Below, piece by piece: positions 36,259-46,135 of a stretch of 64,000 nucleotides of DNA (positions are counted from its first letter, which is position 1; each line of letters opens with the position of its first letter). Both the position numbers and the translations under genes were made by a program. The stretch spans positions 462,359 to 526,358 of the forward strand of contig JAFDVI010000004.1 in NCBI GenBank assembly GCA_018269055.1, written 5' to 3'. A model generated the notes under the pieces. The model had not been told where the DNA came from and did not search any database. It saw nothing but the letters and a program-made list of their open reading frames with translations. Origin of the DNA: Acidobacteriota bacterium. GTDB lineage: Bacteria; Acidobacteriota; Blastocatellia; RBC074.

Positions 36259-38238
36259 ATGCAAATCAAATCTTTTCATAAAATTCTGATTGCCAATCGC
36301 AGCGAGATCGCCTTGCGCGTGATGCGGACGTGCCGCGCGATGGGCATCGCCACAGTCGGGGTTTATTCGGATGCCGATGCCCAGGCGCCACACGTTCGCT
36401 TTGCCGACGAAGCCGTTCGCCTGGGCGAAGCTCCAGTCAAAGATTCGTATCTGAATGCCGACAAGATTCTGGAGGCAGCGAAGCGAACCGGCGCAGATGC
36501 GATCCATCCCGGATACGGATTCTTGTCCGAAAATGCCGAATTTGCCGAAGCCTGCTGGGCGGCGGGGATTGTGTTCGTCGGCCCATCGCCTGAAGCCATT
36601 CGCAAAATGGGATTGAAAAGCCCTGCCCGAAAGCTGGCTTCGGCGGCAGGCTGTCCGGTCGTGCCTGGTTACGACGACGAAGATCAAGGTGAGGAAACAT
36701 TGCGCTCGGAAATTGTGAAGATCGGTTTTCCCGTGTTGATCAAGGCTTCAGCCGGAGGTGGCGGCAAAGGCATGCGCGTCATTCGCACCGAACATGAAAT
36801 CGGCGACGCCATCGAATCGGCGCGGCGCGAAGCGGAAAAGGCCTTTGGCAACGGCGCATTGCTGCTGGAAAAATTCATCGAAGGCGCGCGCCACGTCGAA
36901 GTACAAATCCTGGGCGATCATCACGGAAATCTGGTTCATTTGTTCGAGCGCGATTGTTCGTTGCAGCGCCGCCACCAAAAAGTCATTGAAGAAAGCCCGT
37001 CCCCCGCAGTCACGGCCGAGCTTCGCCGCCAGATGGGCGAAGCCGCTACCAACGTTTGTCGCGCCATCAATTATTCCAACGCAGGCACGGTCGAATTCAT
37101 ACTGACGCCCACCGGCGAGTTTTACTTCATCGAAGTCAACACACGGTTACAGGTGGAACATCCCGTCACCGAAGCCATCACCGGCCTGGATTTGGTCAAG
37201 CTGCAAATTGAAATTGCCGAAGGCAAGCGGCTTCCCTTCTCCCAAAACGACCTGAAAACGTGCGGTCACGCCATCGAAGCGCGTCTGTATGCCGAAGATT
37301 CCGAAAACAGTTTTTTGCCCGCCACCGGCACACTGCGCGATTGGCGACTGCCTGATCGCATCGAAGGATTGCGCATTGACACAGGCGTCGAAGTGGGTAG
37401 CGAAGTTGGCATTTATTATGATCCGATGCTGGCCAAGCTGATTGCCCACGCCGATGATCGGATGACGGCGATACGCAAACTCAGTTACGGATTGCGACAC
37501 CTGTCCGCGCAGGGCGTGAAGACCAATCGCGATTTTCTGATTCGATTGATCGAACATCCGGAATTTGTCAGCGGCGAAGCGCACATCTCATTTATCACCG
37601 AACATTTGGATGAACTGGTAGTTGGCGCAAGCGACGAATTGAAACAGGTTTCGGCAGTTGCGGCGACGCTGTACCTGCAACAAAGTCAGCAATTGGCGAA
37701 TGAATTGCTCAGCCAGATTCCGCCCAATTACCGCAATAATCCCTATCGCGCGCCTTCGATCAAGTTGAAGGTTGGCGAACAGGAAGCGGAAATTTCGTGG
37801 CAGTTTTCGGGCGACAAGTTTGAACTAACCGCGATGGGCGCAACCGTTGAGGCTGAGGTGTTGGATTTCGCGCAGGGATTGATTCGGTTGGCGATTGACG
37901 GCATTCAGCGCGAATTTCGCATGACGGAAGTCGGCGACCGGCTGTACGTGCATTCGTCGCTGGGCGATTGCGTCGTTACGCGATTGCTTCGCCATCCTAT
38001 TCCCAAATCGGCAAGCGAACAAGCATCGGCCAGTTCACCCATGCCCGGCGTCGTGCTGAAGATTCTTGTCAGCGAAGGTCAGCAGGTTTCGGCCGGCAAT
38101 GCCTTGTTGGTTTTGGAAGCAATGAAAATGGAACAAACCATTCGCGCGGCTGCGGACGGCCTGGTCGAATCCATCAAGGTGCAAGCCGGGCAGGTCGTAT
38201 CGCCGGGCGACGTGCTGGTGCAAATTCGCCCGGCGTAA
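36259..38238 (+). CDS. Acyl-CoA carboxylase, biotin carboxylase/biotin carrier (alpha) subunit
   Basis: 659 residues. A biotin carboxylase occupies about 1-450: KILIANRSEIALRVMRTCR, the ATP grasp KASAGGGGKGMRVI, EKFIEGARHVEVQILGD, FIEVNTRLQVEHPVTE. A linking domain of about 110 residues follows, then a C-terminal biotinyl domain with LEAMKMEQ, the biotinylated lysine being K623. It carboxylates its own biotin with bicarbonate and ATP and passes the group to the beta subunit at 34193-35785. Its length matches the alpha subunits of methylcrotonyl- or propionyl-CoA carboxylases. No clear ribosome site precedes the ATG, possibly because the cassette separated it from its original leader. Confidence 0.93.
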   Translation: MQIKSFHKILIANRSEIALRVMRTCRAMGIATVGVYSDADAQAPHVRFADEAVRLGEAPVKDSYLNADKILEAAKRTGADAIHPGYGFLSENAEFAEACWAAGIVFVGPSPEAIRKMGLKSPARKLASAAGCPVVPGYDDEDQGEETLRSEIVKIGFPVLIKASAGGGGKGMRVIRTEHEIGDAIESARREAEKAFGNGALLLEKFIEGARHVEVQILGDHHGNLVHLFERDCSLQRRHQKVIEESPSPAVTAELRRQMGEAATNVCRAINYSNAGTVEFILTPTGEFYFIEVNTRLQVEHPVTEAITGLDLVKLQIEIAEGKRLPFSQNDLKTCGHAIEARLYAEDSENSFLPATGTLRDWRLPDRIEGLRIDTGVEVGSEVGIYYDPMLAKLIAHADDRMTAIRKLSYGLRHLSAQGVKTNRDFLIRLIEHPEFVSGEAHISFITEHLDELVVGASDELKQVSAVAATLYLQQSQQLANELLSQIPPNYRNNPYRAPSIKLKVGEQEAEISWQFSGDKFELTAMGATVEAEVLDFAQGLIRLAIDGIQREFRMTEVGDRLYVHSSLGDCVVTRLLRHPIPKSASEQASASSPMPGVVLKILVSEGQQVSAGNALLVLEAMKMEQTIRAAADGLVESIKVQAGQVVSPGDVLVQIRPA

Positions 38239-38276
38239 GCAGATATTGAATTGCTGCTACGTGTTGCCTGGATCGT

Positions 38277-39578
38277 TTAGACTTCCAGCTTCCACGGCGC
38301 TCTGTATTTCGCCTTCAGATAAGGTCGGACGTTGCTTTGTTTGACCGTCCAGTTTGTTTCATCCCAATCCAGCCAGGTTTTGTGGCGCATGGAAAGATTG
38401 GCCAGCAGGCACGTCGTCGAAGAGCGCACACAGGTTTCGATTTCGCTGATCGGTTTTTCACGCGATTTGACACAGGCGATGAAGTTTTTCCAGTGCGGAA
38501 TGTTCAGGTCGCGCATTTCGTTGTTGTTTTCCCAGGTTTGCGCTTCGACCTTGGAACCTTTGTTGGGGATTAGCCAGCAACCGCCGCGCGTGACGACCAC
38601 GTTGGCTTCCGTGCCATGAATCGAAGTCGCAGCGCCTTGCCCGGCAAACATCGGCATCGAATTCGCCGTGCGGCTTTCATACGTCAGCAGGAATTTGGGA
38701 TAACGGAACGTGGCCATCATCGTGTCCGGCGTGTCCACGTTGTCCTGTACGTACAGTTTGTCGCCCTGCGCTGAAACCGAAATCGGCATCGGTTCGCCGA
38801 AGCATTGATGCACAGGATCAATCAGGTGAACGCCCCAATCGGTCATCGCTCCGCCCGCGTAATCCCAAAAATACCGGAATGTCGGAAACGTCGTCACACC
38901 CACACCCCAGCGGTTTTTATTGAATGGCACTTTGGGCGCTGGACCCAGCCACATATCCCAATCCAATCCTTCCGGCACTGGGCCATCCGGCGGATTGCCC
39001 CAGCCTTCCTTTTTCACGGCCCCGGATTGCCAGGTGTGGACGAAGGTCACTTCGCCCAGAATTCCGCTCTTGACCAGTTCCGCCGCTTTTTTGAAATACC
39101 CTCCGGAACGTTGCATCGTTCCCGCCTGCACAATGCGGTTATATTTGCGCGCAGCCTGCACCATCTTTTGCCCTTCTTCGACAAACTTGGAAGAGGGTTT
39201 TTCGACGAACACATCCTTGCCTGCTTTGCAGGCTTCGACGGTCATGTAGGCGTGCCAGTGATCCGGCGTCGAAATACACACGGCGTCAATGGATTTGTCG
39301 GCCAGAATTTCGCGGAAATCTTTGACGACTTTCGGTTTGACCTCGGCTTTGGCCGCCGTGGCAACTGCTTTTTCCAAATGAGGCTGATACACATCGCAAA
39401 GCGCCGCAACCTGCACATCCGGCAGCTTCAAGGCGAATCCCAGATTGCTTGACCCCATCGCGCCGATGCCGATGTGGCCCGTGGCGATGCGGTCATTCGC
39501 GCCTTTGACGCGGCCTGTGAATAGTGAGGTGGTGAGCGCCGCTCCGGCGCCTTTTAGAATCGTCCTTCTTTCGACCAT
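38277..39578 (-). CDS. Tat-exported Gfo/Idh/MocA-family oxidoreductase
   Basis: 433 residues from the ATG at 39578, preceded by AAAGGAG at good spacing; a longer in-frame extension is rejected. A twin-arginine signal, VERRTILKGAGAALTTSLF, begins the protein, so it would be exported folded with its cofactor. The Rossmann part carries IGIGAMGSSNLGFALKLP and the family signature VFVEKPSSKFVEEG (about 135-148, with the EKP lysine). The C-terminal domain includes YAGGAMTDWGVHLIDPVHQ. Secreted members act on sugars with tightly bound NAD(P). The sulfatase gene is divergent from it, consistent with glycan processing. Confidence 0.9.
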   Translation of the reverse strand: MVERRTILKGAGAALTTSLFTGRVKGANDRIATGHIGIGAMGSSNLGFALKLPDVQVAALCDVYQPHLEKAVATAAKAEVKPKVVKDFREILADKSIDAVCISTPDHWHAYMTVEACKAGKDVFVEKPSSKFVEEGQKMVQAARKYNRIVQAGTMQRSGGYFKKAAELVKSGILGEVTFVHTWQSGAVKKEGWGNPPDGPVPEGLDWDMWLGPAPKVPFNKNRWGVGVTTFPTFRYFWDYAGGAMTDWGVHLIDPVHQCFGEPMPISVSAQGDKLYVQDNVDTPDTMMATFRYPKFLLTYESRTANSMPMFAGQGAATSIHGTEANVVVTRGGCWLIPNKGSKVEAQTWENNNEMRDLNIPHWKNFIACVKSREKPISEIETCVRSSTTCLLANLSMRHKTWLDWDETNWTVKQSNVRPYLKAKYRAPWKLEV

Positions 39579-39772
39579 GGTTGCTCCTTTGAGGGGGCGC
39601 TGAAAGCGCCTGTCTTTGATTGTTGATAGAAAATGTTTCTTCCTTGCACAACTTCCGTTCCTGACCAAAGTCATCCGAACAATCTTTTTCGATCAATCGC
39701 CTGCCTGTATGATGGCCACGCTTTTTTCATGCAATCCCGGCGGTTTCATTTCCAACACATCAGGAGACTTCT

Positions 39773-41446
39773 ATGCGTCAGCGATTGATTCTGCGATTCT
39801 GGTTCATCGGCTTGTGCTTGCTTCACTTGGTGTCTTACATACCACGCTCTCCGCTCGCAGCGCAAAACTCACAGCGCCCGAACATTCTTTGGATTTCGAC
39901 GGAAGACATCAGCCCTGACCTGGGATGTTACGGAGACGAATATGCGCACACACCCAACGTGGACAAACTGGCGGCGCAGGGAGTTCGTTATACCAACGCC
40001 TTTTCAACGGCTCCGGTGTGCGCGCCGACGCGCTCCGCCATCATCACCGGAATGTATCCGACAACGATTGGTTCGATGCATATGCGGTCGAAAGCCGTGC
40101 CGCCCGCGGGCATCAAAGCTTTTACCGAATCCCTGCGCGCCGCCGGGTATTACTGCACGAACAATTCCAAAACCGATTACAACTTTGAAGCGCCGCCATC
40201 GAACAAGCCTCCACTGACCGTATGGGATGAAACCAGCAACACGGCGCATTGGCGCAATCGCCCCGACAAAAGCCAGCCGTTTTTTGCCGTCTTCAACATA
40301 ATGGTGACGCACGAAAGCCAGATTCGTGTGCCCGACGAAATTTATAAAAAGAATACGGCGCGTCTGAAGCCGGAAGAATTCCACAATCCGGCCAAGGCAA
40401 AGGTGCCGCCGTATTATCCCGACACGCCGCTGGTGCGCAAGGATTGGGCGCGGTACCACGACAACATCACAGCGATGGATTATATCGTGGCGGATCTGCT
40501 GCAACAGCTTGAAGAGGACGGATTGGCCGACAATACGGTGGTCTTTTTCTGGGGCGATCACGGACGCGGATTGCCGCGCGCAAAACGCTTTGTCTACGAT
40601 TCCGGCCTGCGCGTGCCGCTGATCGTGCGCTGGCCGGGTCAAATCAAACCCGGCACAACCAATGACGAACTGGTTTGCCTGTTTGACCTCGGCCCGACCG
40701 CATTGTCCATTGCCGGAGTCCCGATTCCGCAACACATGCAGGCACAGCCCATTCTGGGTCCGCAGAAAAAAACGCCGCGCCAGTTTGCCTTTGCGCATCG
40801 TGACCGGATGGATGAGGCGTATGACATGTCGCGGTCAGTGATGGGCAAACGCTATCACTACATTCGCAACTTCTTTCCTGGCAGGCCATACGCTCAGCAC
40901 ATCGAGTACATGGAAGAAATGCCGACGATGAAGGAAATGCGGCGGCTTTATAAAGACCACATGAATGCGCTCGATCCAAACTATGGCAAAGCCATGACGC
41001 CCGCGCAGTTGCTGTTCTTTCGTCCGGAAAAACCCGTCGAAGAGTTGTATGACGTAACCGTTGACCCGCACGAAATCAACAATCTGGCTGCGATGCCGGA
41101 ACACCAGCAAACTTTGAAACAAATGCGCGCCGCGTTGGAGCAGTGGCAGAAAGAAACCAAAGATTTGGGTTTGATGCCGGAACTGGAACTGCGCGAACGC
41201 ATGCGGCCCGGCGGTGTTTGGCAAAAAGTGGCGACCCCGATAATCAGCCAGAAAACCTCCGGCGACAAAACCGTGATTGCCATCAGTTGTTCCACCGAAG
41301 GATCATCCATCGCCTACACGACGGAAACCGGGTCGAACGTCCGATGGAAACTGTATACCGGCGAACTGTCCCTGCCGCCCGGAACGCCGCTACGCGCCAA
41401 AGGCTGCCGGTTTGGCTATTTGGACAGTGACGAAGCCAAACGATGA
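39773..41446 (+). CDS. Secreted type I sulfatase (N-sulfoglucosamine sulfohydrolase-like)
   Basis: 557 residues. Signal region about 1-30. Metal-site acidic residues are in STEDISPDLGCYG (E44, D45), and the formylglycine motif is C83-A-P-T-R87. This needs post-translational oxidation of C83 by a formylglycine-generating enzyme, not encoded here. GDHGRGLPRAKRF is the second metal segment (about 260), and FDLGPTALSIAGV follows. The C-terminal 100 residues include a Fn3-like or chitobiase-type add-on (GSSIAYTTETGSNVRWKLY). STEDISPDLGCYGD and CAPTR resemble heparan N-sulfatase relatives; the true substrate is unknown. The ribosome site AGGAG is 6 bases from the ATG. Confidence 0.92.
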   Translation: MRQRLILRFWFIGLCLLHLVSYIPRSPLAAQNSQRPNILWISTEDISPDLGCYGDEYAHTPNVDKLAAQGVRYTNAFSTAPVCAPTRSAIITGMYPTTIGSMHMRSKAVPPAGIKAFTESLRAAGYYCTNNSKTDYNFEAPPSNKPPLTVWDETSNTAHWRNRPDKSQPFFAVFNIMVTHESQIRVPDEIYKKNTARLKPEEFHNPAKAKVPPYYPDTPLVRKDWARYHDNITAMDYIVADLLQQLEEDGLADNTVVFFWGDHGRGLPRAKRFVYDSGLRVPLIVRWPGQIKPGTTNDELVCLFDLGPTALSIAGVPIPQHMQAQPILGPQKKTPRQFAFAHRDRMDEAYDMSRSVMGKRYHYIRNFFPGRPYAQHIEYMEEMPTMKEMRRLYKDHMNALDPNYGKAMTPAQLLFFRPEKPVEELYDVTVDPHEINNLAAMPEHQQTLKQMRAALEQWQKETKDLGLMPELELRERMRPGGVWQKVATPIISQKTSGDKTVIAISCSTEGSSIAYTTETGSNVRWKLYTGELSLPPGTPLRAKGCRFGYLDSDEAKR

Positions 41447-41459
41447 TTGAGAAAGTTTG

Positions 41460-41497
41460 ATCTGTGTTTATCTGTGCTTATCAGTGTTGATCCGTAG
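41460..41497. repeat. Single arm of a 10-bp-unit repeat (ATCTGTGTTT type)
   Basis: Exact 10-bp spacing: ATCTGTGTTT (41460), ATCTGTGCTT (41470), ATCAGTGTTG (41480), ATCCGTAG (41490). Unlike the related sites no inverted partner was found nearby. It lies just after the sulfatase stop, in a 206-bp gap in which I recognised nothing else besides the ribosome site of the next gene. Confidence 0.65.
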
Positions 41498-41652
41498 TTT
41501 TTCTTGCCTGCTCATCTCAAATCGCTACGTTGGCTTTGCCATAAAGCTATGCTACTTTGCCGAAGCTGGTGAAAACCGCCAGCTTCCCTTCTTTCGTAGC
41601 AATCTTCAATACTCATCAATTACGATTTTGAGCACCATTTTGGAGGATCATC

Positions 41653-42834
41653 ATGTCAACCGGAACCCAAACGCAGGCTGTCGAAACCGCTCCGGCATAT
41701 CCGTATTTCACCGAAGAGCACGCCATGTTACGCGAAACTGTCAAACAGTTTTGCCAGAAAGAAATCTCGCCCTTTGCCGAAGAATGGGACGAAGCCGGAA
41801 TCTTTCCGCGCGAATTGTTCAAGAAAGCGGGCGATCTGGGCTTGTTCGGCATTCGCACCGATCCGCGTTGGGGCGGCAACGGATTGGATTGGTGGGCAAC
41901 GGCGGCTTACCTGGACGGACTGTCGTACGCCAACAACGGCGGCGTGGCGATGGCCTTGATGGTGCAATCGGATATGACTTTGCCCGTGCTGGAAGAACTC
42001 GGCACGGATGAGCAGCGCGAAGAATTTCTGAAGCCTGCCGTTGCCGGAGATTTCATTGCCGCACTGGGCATCAGCGAACCGGGTGGCGGGTCGGATGTCG
42101 CCGCGCTCAAAACTCGTGCAGTGGTGGATGGTGATGATTTTGTCATTTCCGGCCAGAAACTGTGGATCACCAACGGCACGCGCTGCGATTTCATTTTGCT
42201 GGCCGTGCGCACGGGCGAAGAAGGCTACAAGGGAATTTCCTTCGTCATCTTCCCGACAAAAACTGCGGGCTTCAGCGTCGGCAAGAAATTGAAAAAAGTC
42301 GGCAATCTTTCTTCCGACACAGCAGAACTGTTTTTCGACAACTGCCGCATCCCGCGCCGGTATCTGCTGGGCGAATTGAACAAAGGCTTTTACTACGTGA
42401 TGCACAACTTTCAGGGCGAGCGATTGGTCGCTGCGCTCGGCGCGGTTTACAAAATGGAACGCGCCATCGAATACGCCGTCGCTTATGGCAAAGAGCGCAA
42501 AGCTTTCGGCCAACCGATTGGCTCGTTCCAGGTTTGGCGGCACAAATTCGCCGAGCATCTGGCCGCTGTCGAAGCCGCCAAATGGCTCTGTTACCGGGCG
42601 CTGGATTTGATGAATCGCGGCGAACCAGCCGTCAAGGAAATCACCATGGCCAAACTGTTCTGCTGCGATCTGGATCAGCGGGTGATGTACGATTGCATGC
42701 AGATTATGGGCGGATTTGCCTACACCACGGAATATCCGATTGGCCGCGCCTGGCGCGATGCGCGATTGAACACCATTGGCGGCGGCGCGTCGGAAATCAT
42801 GAAAGAAATCATCGCCAAACAATGCAAGCTGTAA
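41653..42834 (+). CDS. Acyl-CoA dehydrogenase
   Basis: 393 residues, full length. FAD-dependent alpha-beta dehydrogenation of an acyl-CoA. Marks are [18 protein letters not shown] (about 137-154), [37 protein letters not shown] and the C-terminal [32 protein letters not shown]. The C-terminal catalytic position is glycine (IGGGASE). The predicted base is therefore E256 in FQGERLVA, as in isovaleryl-CoA-type enzymes. A very good ribosome site, GGAGG, is 6 bases from the ATG. First gene of a plus-strand CoA cassette with a crotonase, an AhpD-like protein and an acyl-CoA ligase. Confidence 0.94.
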   Translation: MSTGTQTQAVETAPAYPYFTEEHAMLRETVKQFCQKEISPFAEEWDEAGIFPRELFKKAGDLGLFGIRTDPRWGGNGLDWWATAAYLDGLSYANNGGVAMALMVQSDMTLPVLEELGTDEQREEFLKPAVAGDFIAALGISEPGGGSDVAALKTRAVVDGDDFVISGQKLWITNGTRCDFILLAVRTGEEGYKGISFVIFPTKTAGFSVGKKLKKVGNLSSDTAELFFDNCRIPRRYLLGELNKGFYYVMHNFQGERLVAALGAVYKMERAIEYAVAYGKERKAFGQPIGSFQVWRHKFAEHLAAVEAAKWLCYRALDLMNRGEPAVKEITMAKLFCCDLDQRVMYDCMQIMGGFAYTTEYPIGRAWRDARLNTIGGGASEIMKEIIAKQCKL

Positions 42835-42838
42835 TTCC

Positions 42839-42933
42839 TGGGTACGCACTGCCTCTGGCGTGCGGACATGGCAAAGGGCTTCTTGGCAATAAATAGGCGA
42901 CTTGCCGAGTCCGCTGGAAGCGATGCGTACCCA
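42839..42933. repeat. Nested palindrome with GGGTACGCA ends
   Basis: A three-level imperfect palindrome: outer TGGGTACGCA 42839-42848 / TGCGTACCCA 42924-42933, middle GCGGAC 42862-42867 / GTCCGC 42909-42914, inner GGCAA 42870-42874 / TTGCC 42902-42906. It fills the whole gap between the acyl-CoA dehydrogenase stop and the crotonase gene. It is not similar in sequence to the other repeat families here. Confidence 0.75.
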
Positions 42934-42944
42934 AGCGTTTTCCT

Positions 42945-43724
42945 ATGCCAATCTCAATCGAAAAGAACGGCGCAATCACTACAGTCATCATCAACCGCCA
43001 CGAGGTTCGCAATGCCGTTGACCGTGCGACAGCGCAGGCGTTGGTTGAAGCCTTTCGCGAATTTGAAGCGGACGATTCCGCTTCCGTCGGCGTGCTGTAT
43101 GGCGACAACGGAACGTTTTGCGCCGGGGCCGATTTGAAAGCCATTGCCGCCGGACAAGGCAATCGAATTGATCCAACCGGCGATGGGCCTATGGGGCCAA
43201 GCCGAATGCTGCTCAGCAAACCGGTCATCGCTGCCATTTCCGGCTATGCGGTTGCGGGCGGATTGGAACTGGCGCTGTGGTGCGATTTGCGCGTCGCCGA
43301 AGAAGATGCCGTGTTGGGCGTGTTCTGTCGCCGCTGGGGAGTCCCGCTGATTGACGGTGGCACGATTCGCTTGCCACGTTTGATTGGCCTGAGCCGCGCG
43401 TTGGATTTGATTCTGACCGGACGAGCTGTCAGCGCCCAGGAAGCGCTGGAAATTGGATTGGTCAATCGCGTCGTCAAGAAAGGCGCAGCGCGCGAAAAAG
43501 CGGAAAAGTTGGCACTGGAAATCGCTGCCTTCCCGCAAGTGTGCATGCGCGGCGACCGCATGTCGGCGTATGAACAATTTGATTTGAGCTTTCCGGATGC
43601 GCTGCTCAACGAATTCCAACACGGATTGAAGTCGCTGGAAGCTGGAGGACGTGAAGGCGCACAACGGTTTGCCGGCGGCGCGGGTCGTCACGGAAGTTTC
43701 GATCCAGAAGGAGGCAAGCAATGA
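42945..43724 (+). CDS. Enoyl-CoA hydratase/isomerase (crotonase) family protein
   Basis: 259 residues. CoA-binding and oxyanion loops are clear: [19 protein letters not shown] (about 51-69) and [29 protein letters not shown] (about 95-123). In classical hydratases two glutamates in the next segment act as acid and base. Here that segment reads [18 protein letters not shown], and by eye both glutamate positions are occupied by other residues, so simple hydration is doubtful. An aspartate in LIDGG is the only nearby acid. It may be another reaction of the superfamily. Its stop overlaps the next start (ATGA), indicating coupling with the AhpD-like gene. Confidence 0.9.
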   Translation: MPISIEKNGAITTVIINRHEVRNAVDRATAQALVEAFREFEADDSASVGVLYGDNGTFCAGADLKAIAAGQGNRIDPTGDGPMGPSRMLLSKPVIAAISGYAVAGGLELALWCDLRVAEEDAVLGVFCRRWGVPLIDGGTIRLPRLIGLSRALDLILTGRAVSAQEALEIGLVNRVVKKGAAREKAEKLALEIAAFPQVCMRGDRMSAYEQFDLSFPDALLNEFQHGLKSLEAGGREGAQRFAGGAGRHGSFDPEGGKQ

Positions 43725-44290
43725 GCGAAGAGCAAATCAGTTGGTTTCCTGTTCCTGCTGAAGATCAATTGCCCGAAAGCCTGCAAGGGTTATTCAAAAA
43801 AGCCAAAGAGAAAGTCGGTTTCGTGCCGAACGTGTTTCGCGTGTACAGTTTTCGCCCGGAACGGTTCAGCGCGTGGTTTGCGCATTACAAACAGCTTCAT
43901 GAACCGACGGAGCATTTGAACGCCGCTGAGCGCGAAATGATCGCCGTGGCGGTTTCAATGGCCAACGGCTGTCTGTATTGCCTGGTCGCGCACGGAGCCG
44001 CGCTGCGACAGGCGCTCGGCGATCCGATCCAAGCCGACCGCATTACGCTGGATTACAAACGTGCGGGTCTGGACGCCAAGATGGAAGCCGTTCTGGATTT
44101 GGCCACATTGCTGACTGAATCGCCTGTCAATGCTTCGCCCGAAGACATCGCCCATTTGCAAAGTTTCGGCCTGACATTGGAAGAAGTCTGGGATGTGATC
44201 GAAATTGCGGCCATGTATAACTTCACGAACCGCATGGCTTCGGCCACGGGAATGATTCCGAACCGCGAATACCATGCTTTTGCGCGATGA
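43721..44290 (+). CDS. Peroxidase-related AhpD/carboxymuconolactone decarboxylase-like protein
   Basis: 189 residues, TIGR01926-like. The redox motif C84-L-Y-C87-L-V-A-H91 lies in an all-helical CMD domain ([23 protein letters not shown] leading to it). Such proteins reduce peroxides or act as thiol-disulfide partners; none of the family is a decarboxylase when this CxxC is present. Start overlaps the crotonase stop. It probably protects or supports the adjacent flavin enzymes. The following gap holds a palindromic repeat and then the acyl-CoA ligase. Confidence 0.9.
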   Translation: MSEEQISWFPVPAEDQLPESLQGLFKKAKEKVGFVPNVFRVYSFRPERFSAWFAHYKQLHEPTEHLNAAEREMIAVAVSMANGCLYCLVAHGAALRQALGDPIQADRITLDYKRAGLDAKMEAVLDLATLLTESPVNASPEDIAHLQSFGLTLEEVWDVIEIAAMYNFTNRMASATGMIPNREYHAFAR

Positions 44291-44296
44291 AAAATA

Positions 44297-44369
44297 GACA
44301 GGATTTACAGAATTGAACAGGATTCAAAACAATCCTGGAAAAAATCCTGTTCATCCTGTCCATTTTTTC
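44297..44369. repeat. Palindrome built from 10-bp units (GACAGGATT type), possible terminator
   Basis: Outer GACAGGAT 44297-44304 / ATCCTGTC 44353-44360; inner GAACAGGATT 44315-44324 / AATCCTGTTC 44343-44352. The left arm has one more unit than the right. AAAAAT precedes and ATTTTTT follows, so on either strand it could act as a terminator. It is related to the repeat at 16355-16435. Confidence 0.7.
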
Positions 44370-44385
44370 TTTTGGAGAACTCAGG

Positions 44386-46113
44386 ATGGCTATTAAAGAC
44401 AACCTGGCCCACTGGAAAGCCGAATCGTTCGGCACGGAATTGATCGAACTGACACTCGGTGAATTGCTTGACCGCAGAGCCGACGAAGTTCCCGACAAAG
44501 AAGCTCTGGTATATCACTACCCCGAAATCGGATTGGAACTGCGGCTGAACTACGGGCAGTACCGCGACACGGTCAATCAACTGGCGAAAGGCCTGATGGC
44601 GCTCGGCATTGAGAAGGGCGATCACGTCGCCGTCTGGGCAACGAACGTGCCGGAATGGGTCTTTCTGGAAATGGCCGTTTCCAAAATCGGCGGCGTGCTG
44701 GTGACGATCAATACCAACTACCGCGCGGCAGAAATCGAATATGCTCTGCGGCAAGGCGACATCAAGGCGCTGTTTATGATTGAAGAGTTGCGCGGATACT
44801 CCTACCTTGAGGCAATTTACGCGGTTGCGCCGCAGCTCAAAACGCTTAGTGACCCGCTCAACCAGAAATTGAATTCCGAAAAGCTGCCGAAATTGAAACG
44901 TGTCGCCTTGATCGGCAAAGAGGCCAAATCCGGAATACTAACGTATTCACAAGTAATGGCATTGGCAGACAAGGTTTCCGATGAAGAATTGAAAGCGCGG
45001 CAGGCCACTGTCAACACACACGACGTGGTGCAGATGCAATACACCAGCGGAACGACCGGATTTCCCAAAGCCGTGATGCTGACCCATTACAATTTAATCA
45101 ATCAATCCCACATCGCGGCATCGCGCGGAGCATTGTGCGCCGATGAACGGTACGTGACTTCGATGCCGTACTTCCACATTGCCGGAAGTTTGGGCGCGAT
45201 CATTTACTCGCTCTTTTTGGGCGCAACGTTGATTCCGCTGATCGCCTTCGATCCGGCCAAACAGCTTGAACTGTTTGAAAAAGAAAAAGGCACCTTCACC
45301 TTTGCCGTGCCAACGATGCTGGTGGCGATGATGAATCATCCGCGCTTTGCCGAATTTGACCTGTCCAGCTTGAAAAACATTTTTACCGGAGCGACGCCGG
45401 TTCCCGTCATCCTGATGGAGCAAATCAAAGAGCGCATCGGTGCGGATTGTTCAATTGTGTTTGGAATGACGGAAACCTGCGGTGCGGTAACGCAATCGTA
45501 TTACACCGACAGTTTTGAGATGAAATCGGCAACCGTGGGACTGGGGATTCCACATACTTCCATCAAAATCGTCAATCCGGCGACGGGAGAAACCTGCCGC
45601 TGCGGAGAATCCGGCGAACTGTGGACGCGCGGATATTCCAACATGGTCGGGTACTACAATATGCCCGACAAAACCGCCGAAACATTGGACGCAGACGGCT
45701 GGTTGCACACCGGCGATCTGGCAACAATGCGACCTGACGGGTACATCAACATCGTGGGTCGGGTGAAAGACATGATTATTCGCGGCGGCGAAAACATTTA
45801 CCCGGCGGAAATCGAAGCTTTTCTGATGCGCCACCCGAACATTGCCGAAGCCCAAATTGTCGGCATTCCCGATCCTTTCATGGGCGAAGAAGTTTGCGCG
45901 GTGATTCGTTTGAAGCAGGGCGAGGCATTGACCGAAGATGAGTTGCGCGACCATTGCAAAGCCAGCGTCGCTCGCCACAAAGTGCCGAAATTCTTTCGCT
46001 TCGTCGAAGCCTTTCCACTTACCGCCAGCGGCAAAGTCCAGAAATTTGTGTTACGCGATCAGTTGATCAAAGAAATGGGATTGGAAACTGTCGCCGAAAT
46101 GAAGACGGCTTAA
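44386..46113 (+). CDS. Acyl-CoA ligase (AMP-binding, medium/long-chain type)
   Basis: 575 residues of the ANL superfamily, activating a carboxylic acid via an acyl-adenylate to acyl-CoA. Motifs in order: [16 protein letters not shown] (about 218-233), [49 protein letters not shown], and the C-terminal lysine in [10 protein letters not shown] (about 548). Full length. The ribosome site is GGAG, 10 bases from the ATG. Last of the plus-strand CoA cassette, where it would supply substrate to the acyl-CoA dehydrogenase. It is the only acyl-CoA ligase in the window, so it may also feed the carboxylase pair. Confidence 0.94.
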   Translation: MAIKDNLAHWKAESFGTELIELTLGELLDRRADEVPDKEALVYHYPEIGLELRLNYGQYRDTVNQLAKGLMALGIEKGDHVAVWATNVPEWVFLEMAVSKIGGVLVTINTNYRAAEIEYALRQGDIKALFMIEELRGYSYLEAIYAVAPQLKTLSDPLNQKLNSEKLPKLKRVALIGKEAKSGILTYSQVMALADKVSDEELKARQATVNTHDVVQMQYTSGTTGFPKAVMLTHYNLINQSHIAASRGALCADERYVTSMPYFHIAGSLGAIIYSLFLGATLIPLIAFDPAKQLELFEKEKGTFTFAVPTMLVAMMNHPRFAEFDLSSLKNIFTGATPVPVILMEQIKERIGADCSIVFGMTETCGAVTQSYYTDSFEMKSATVGLGIPHTSIKIVNPATGETCRCGESGELWTRGYSNMVGYYNMPDKTAETLDADGWLHTGDLATMRPDGYINIVGRVKDMIIRGGENIYPAEIEAFLMRHPNIAEAQIVGIPDPFMGEEVCAVIRLKQGEALTEDELRDHCKASVARHKVPKFFRFVEAFPLTASGKVQKFVLRDQLIKEMGLETVAEMKTA

Positions 46114-46135
46114 ACTACAAATCAGGAGACAGAGA

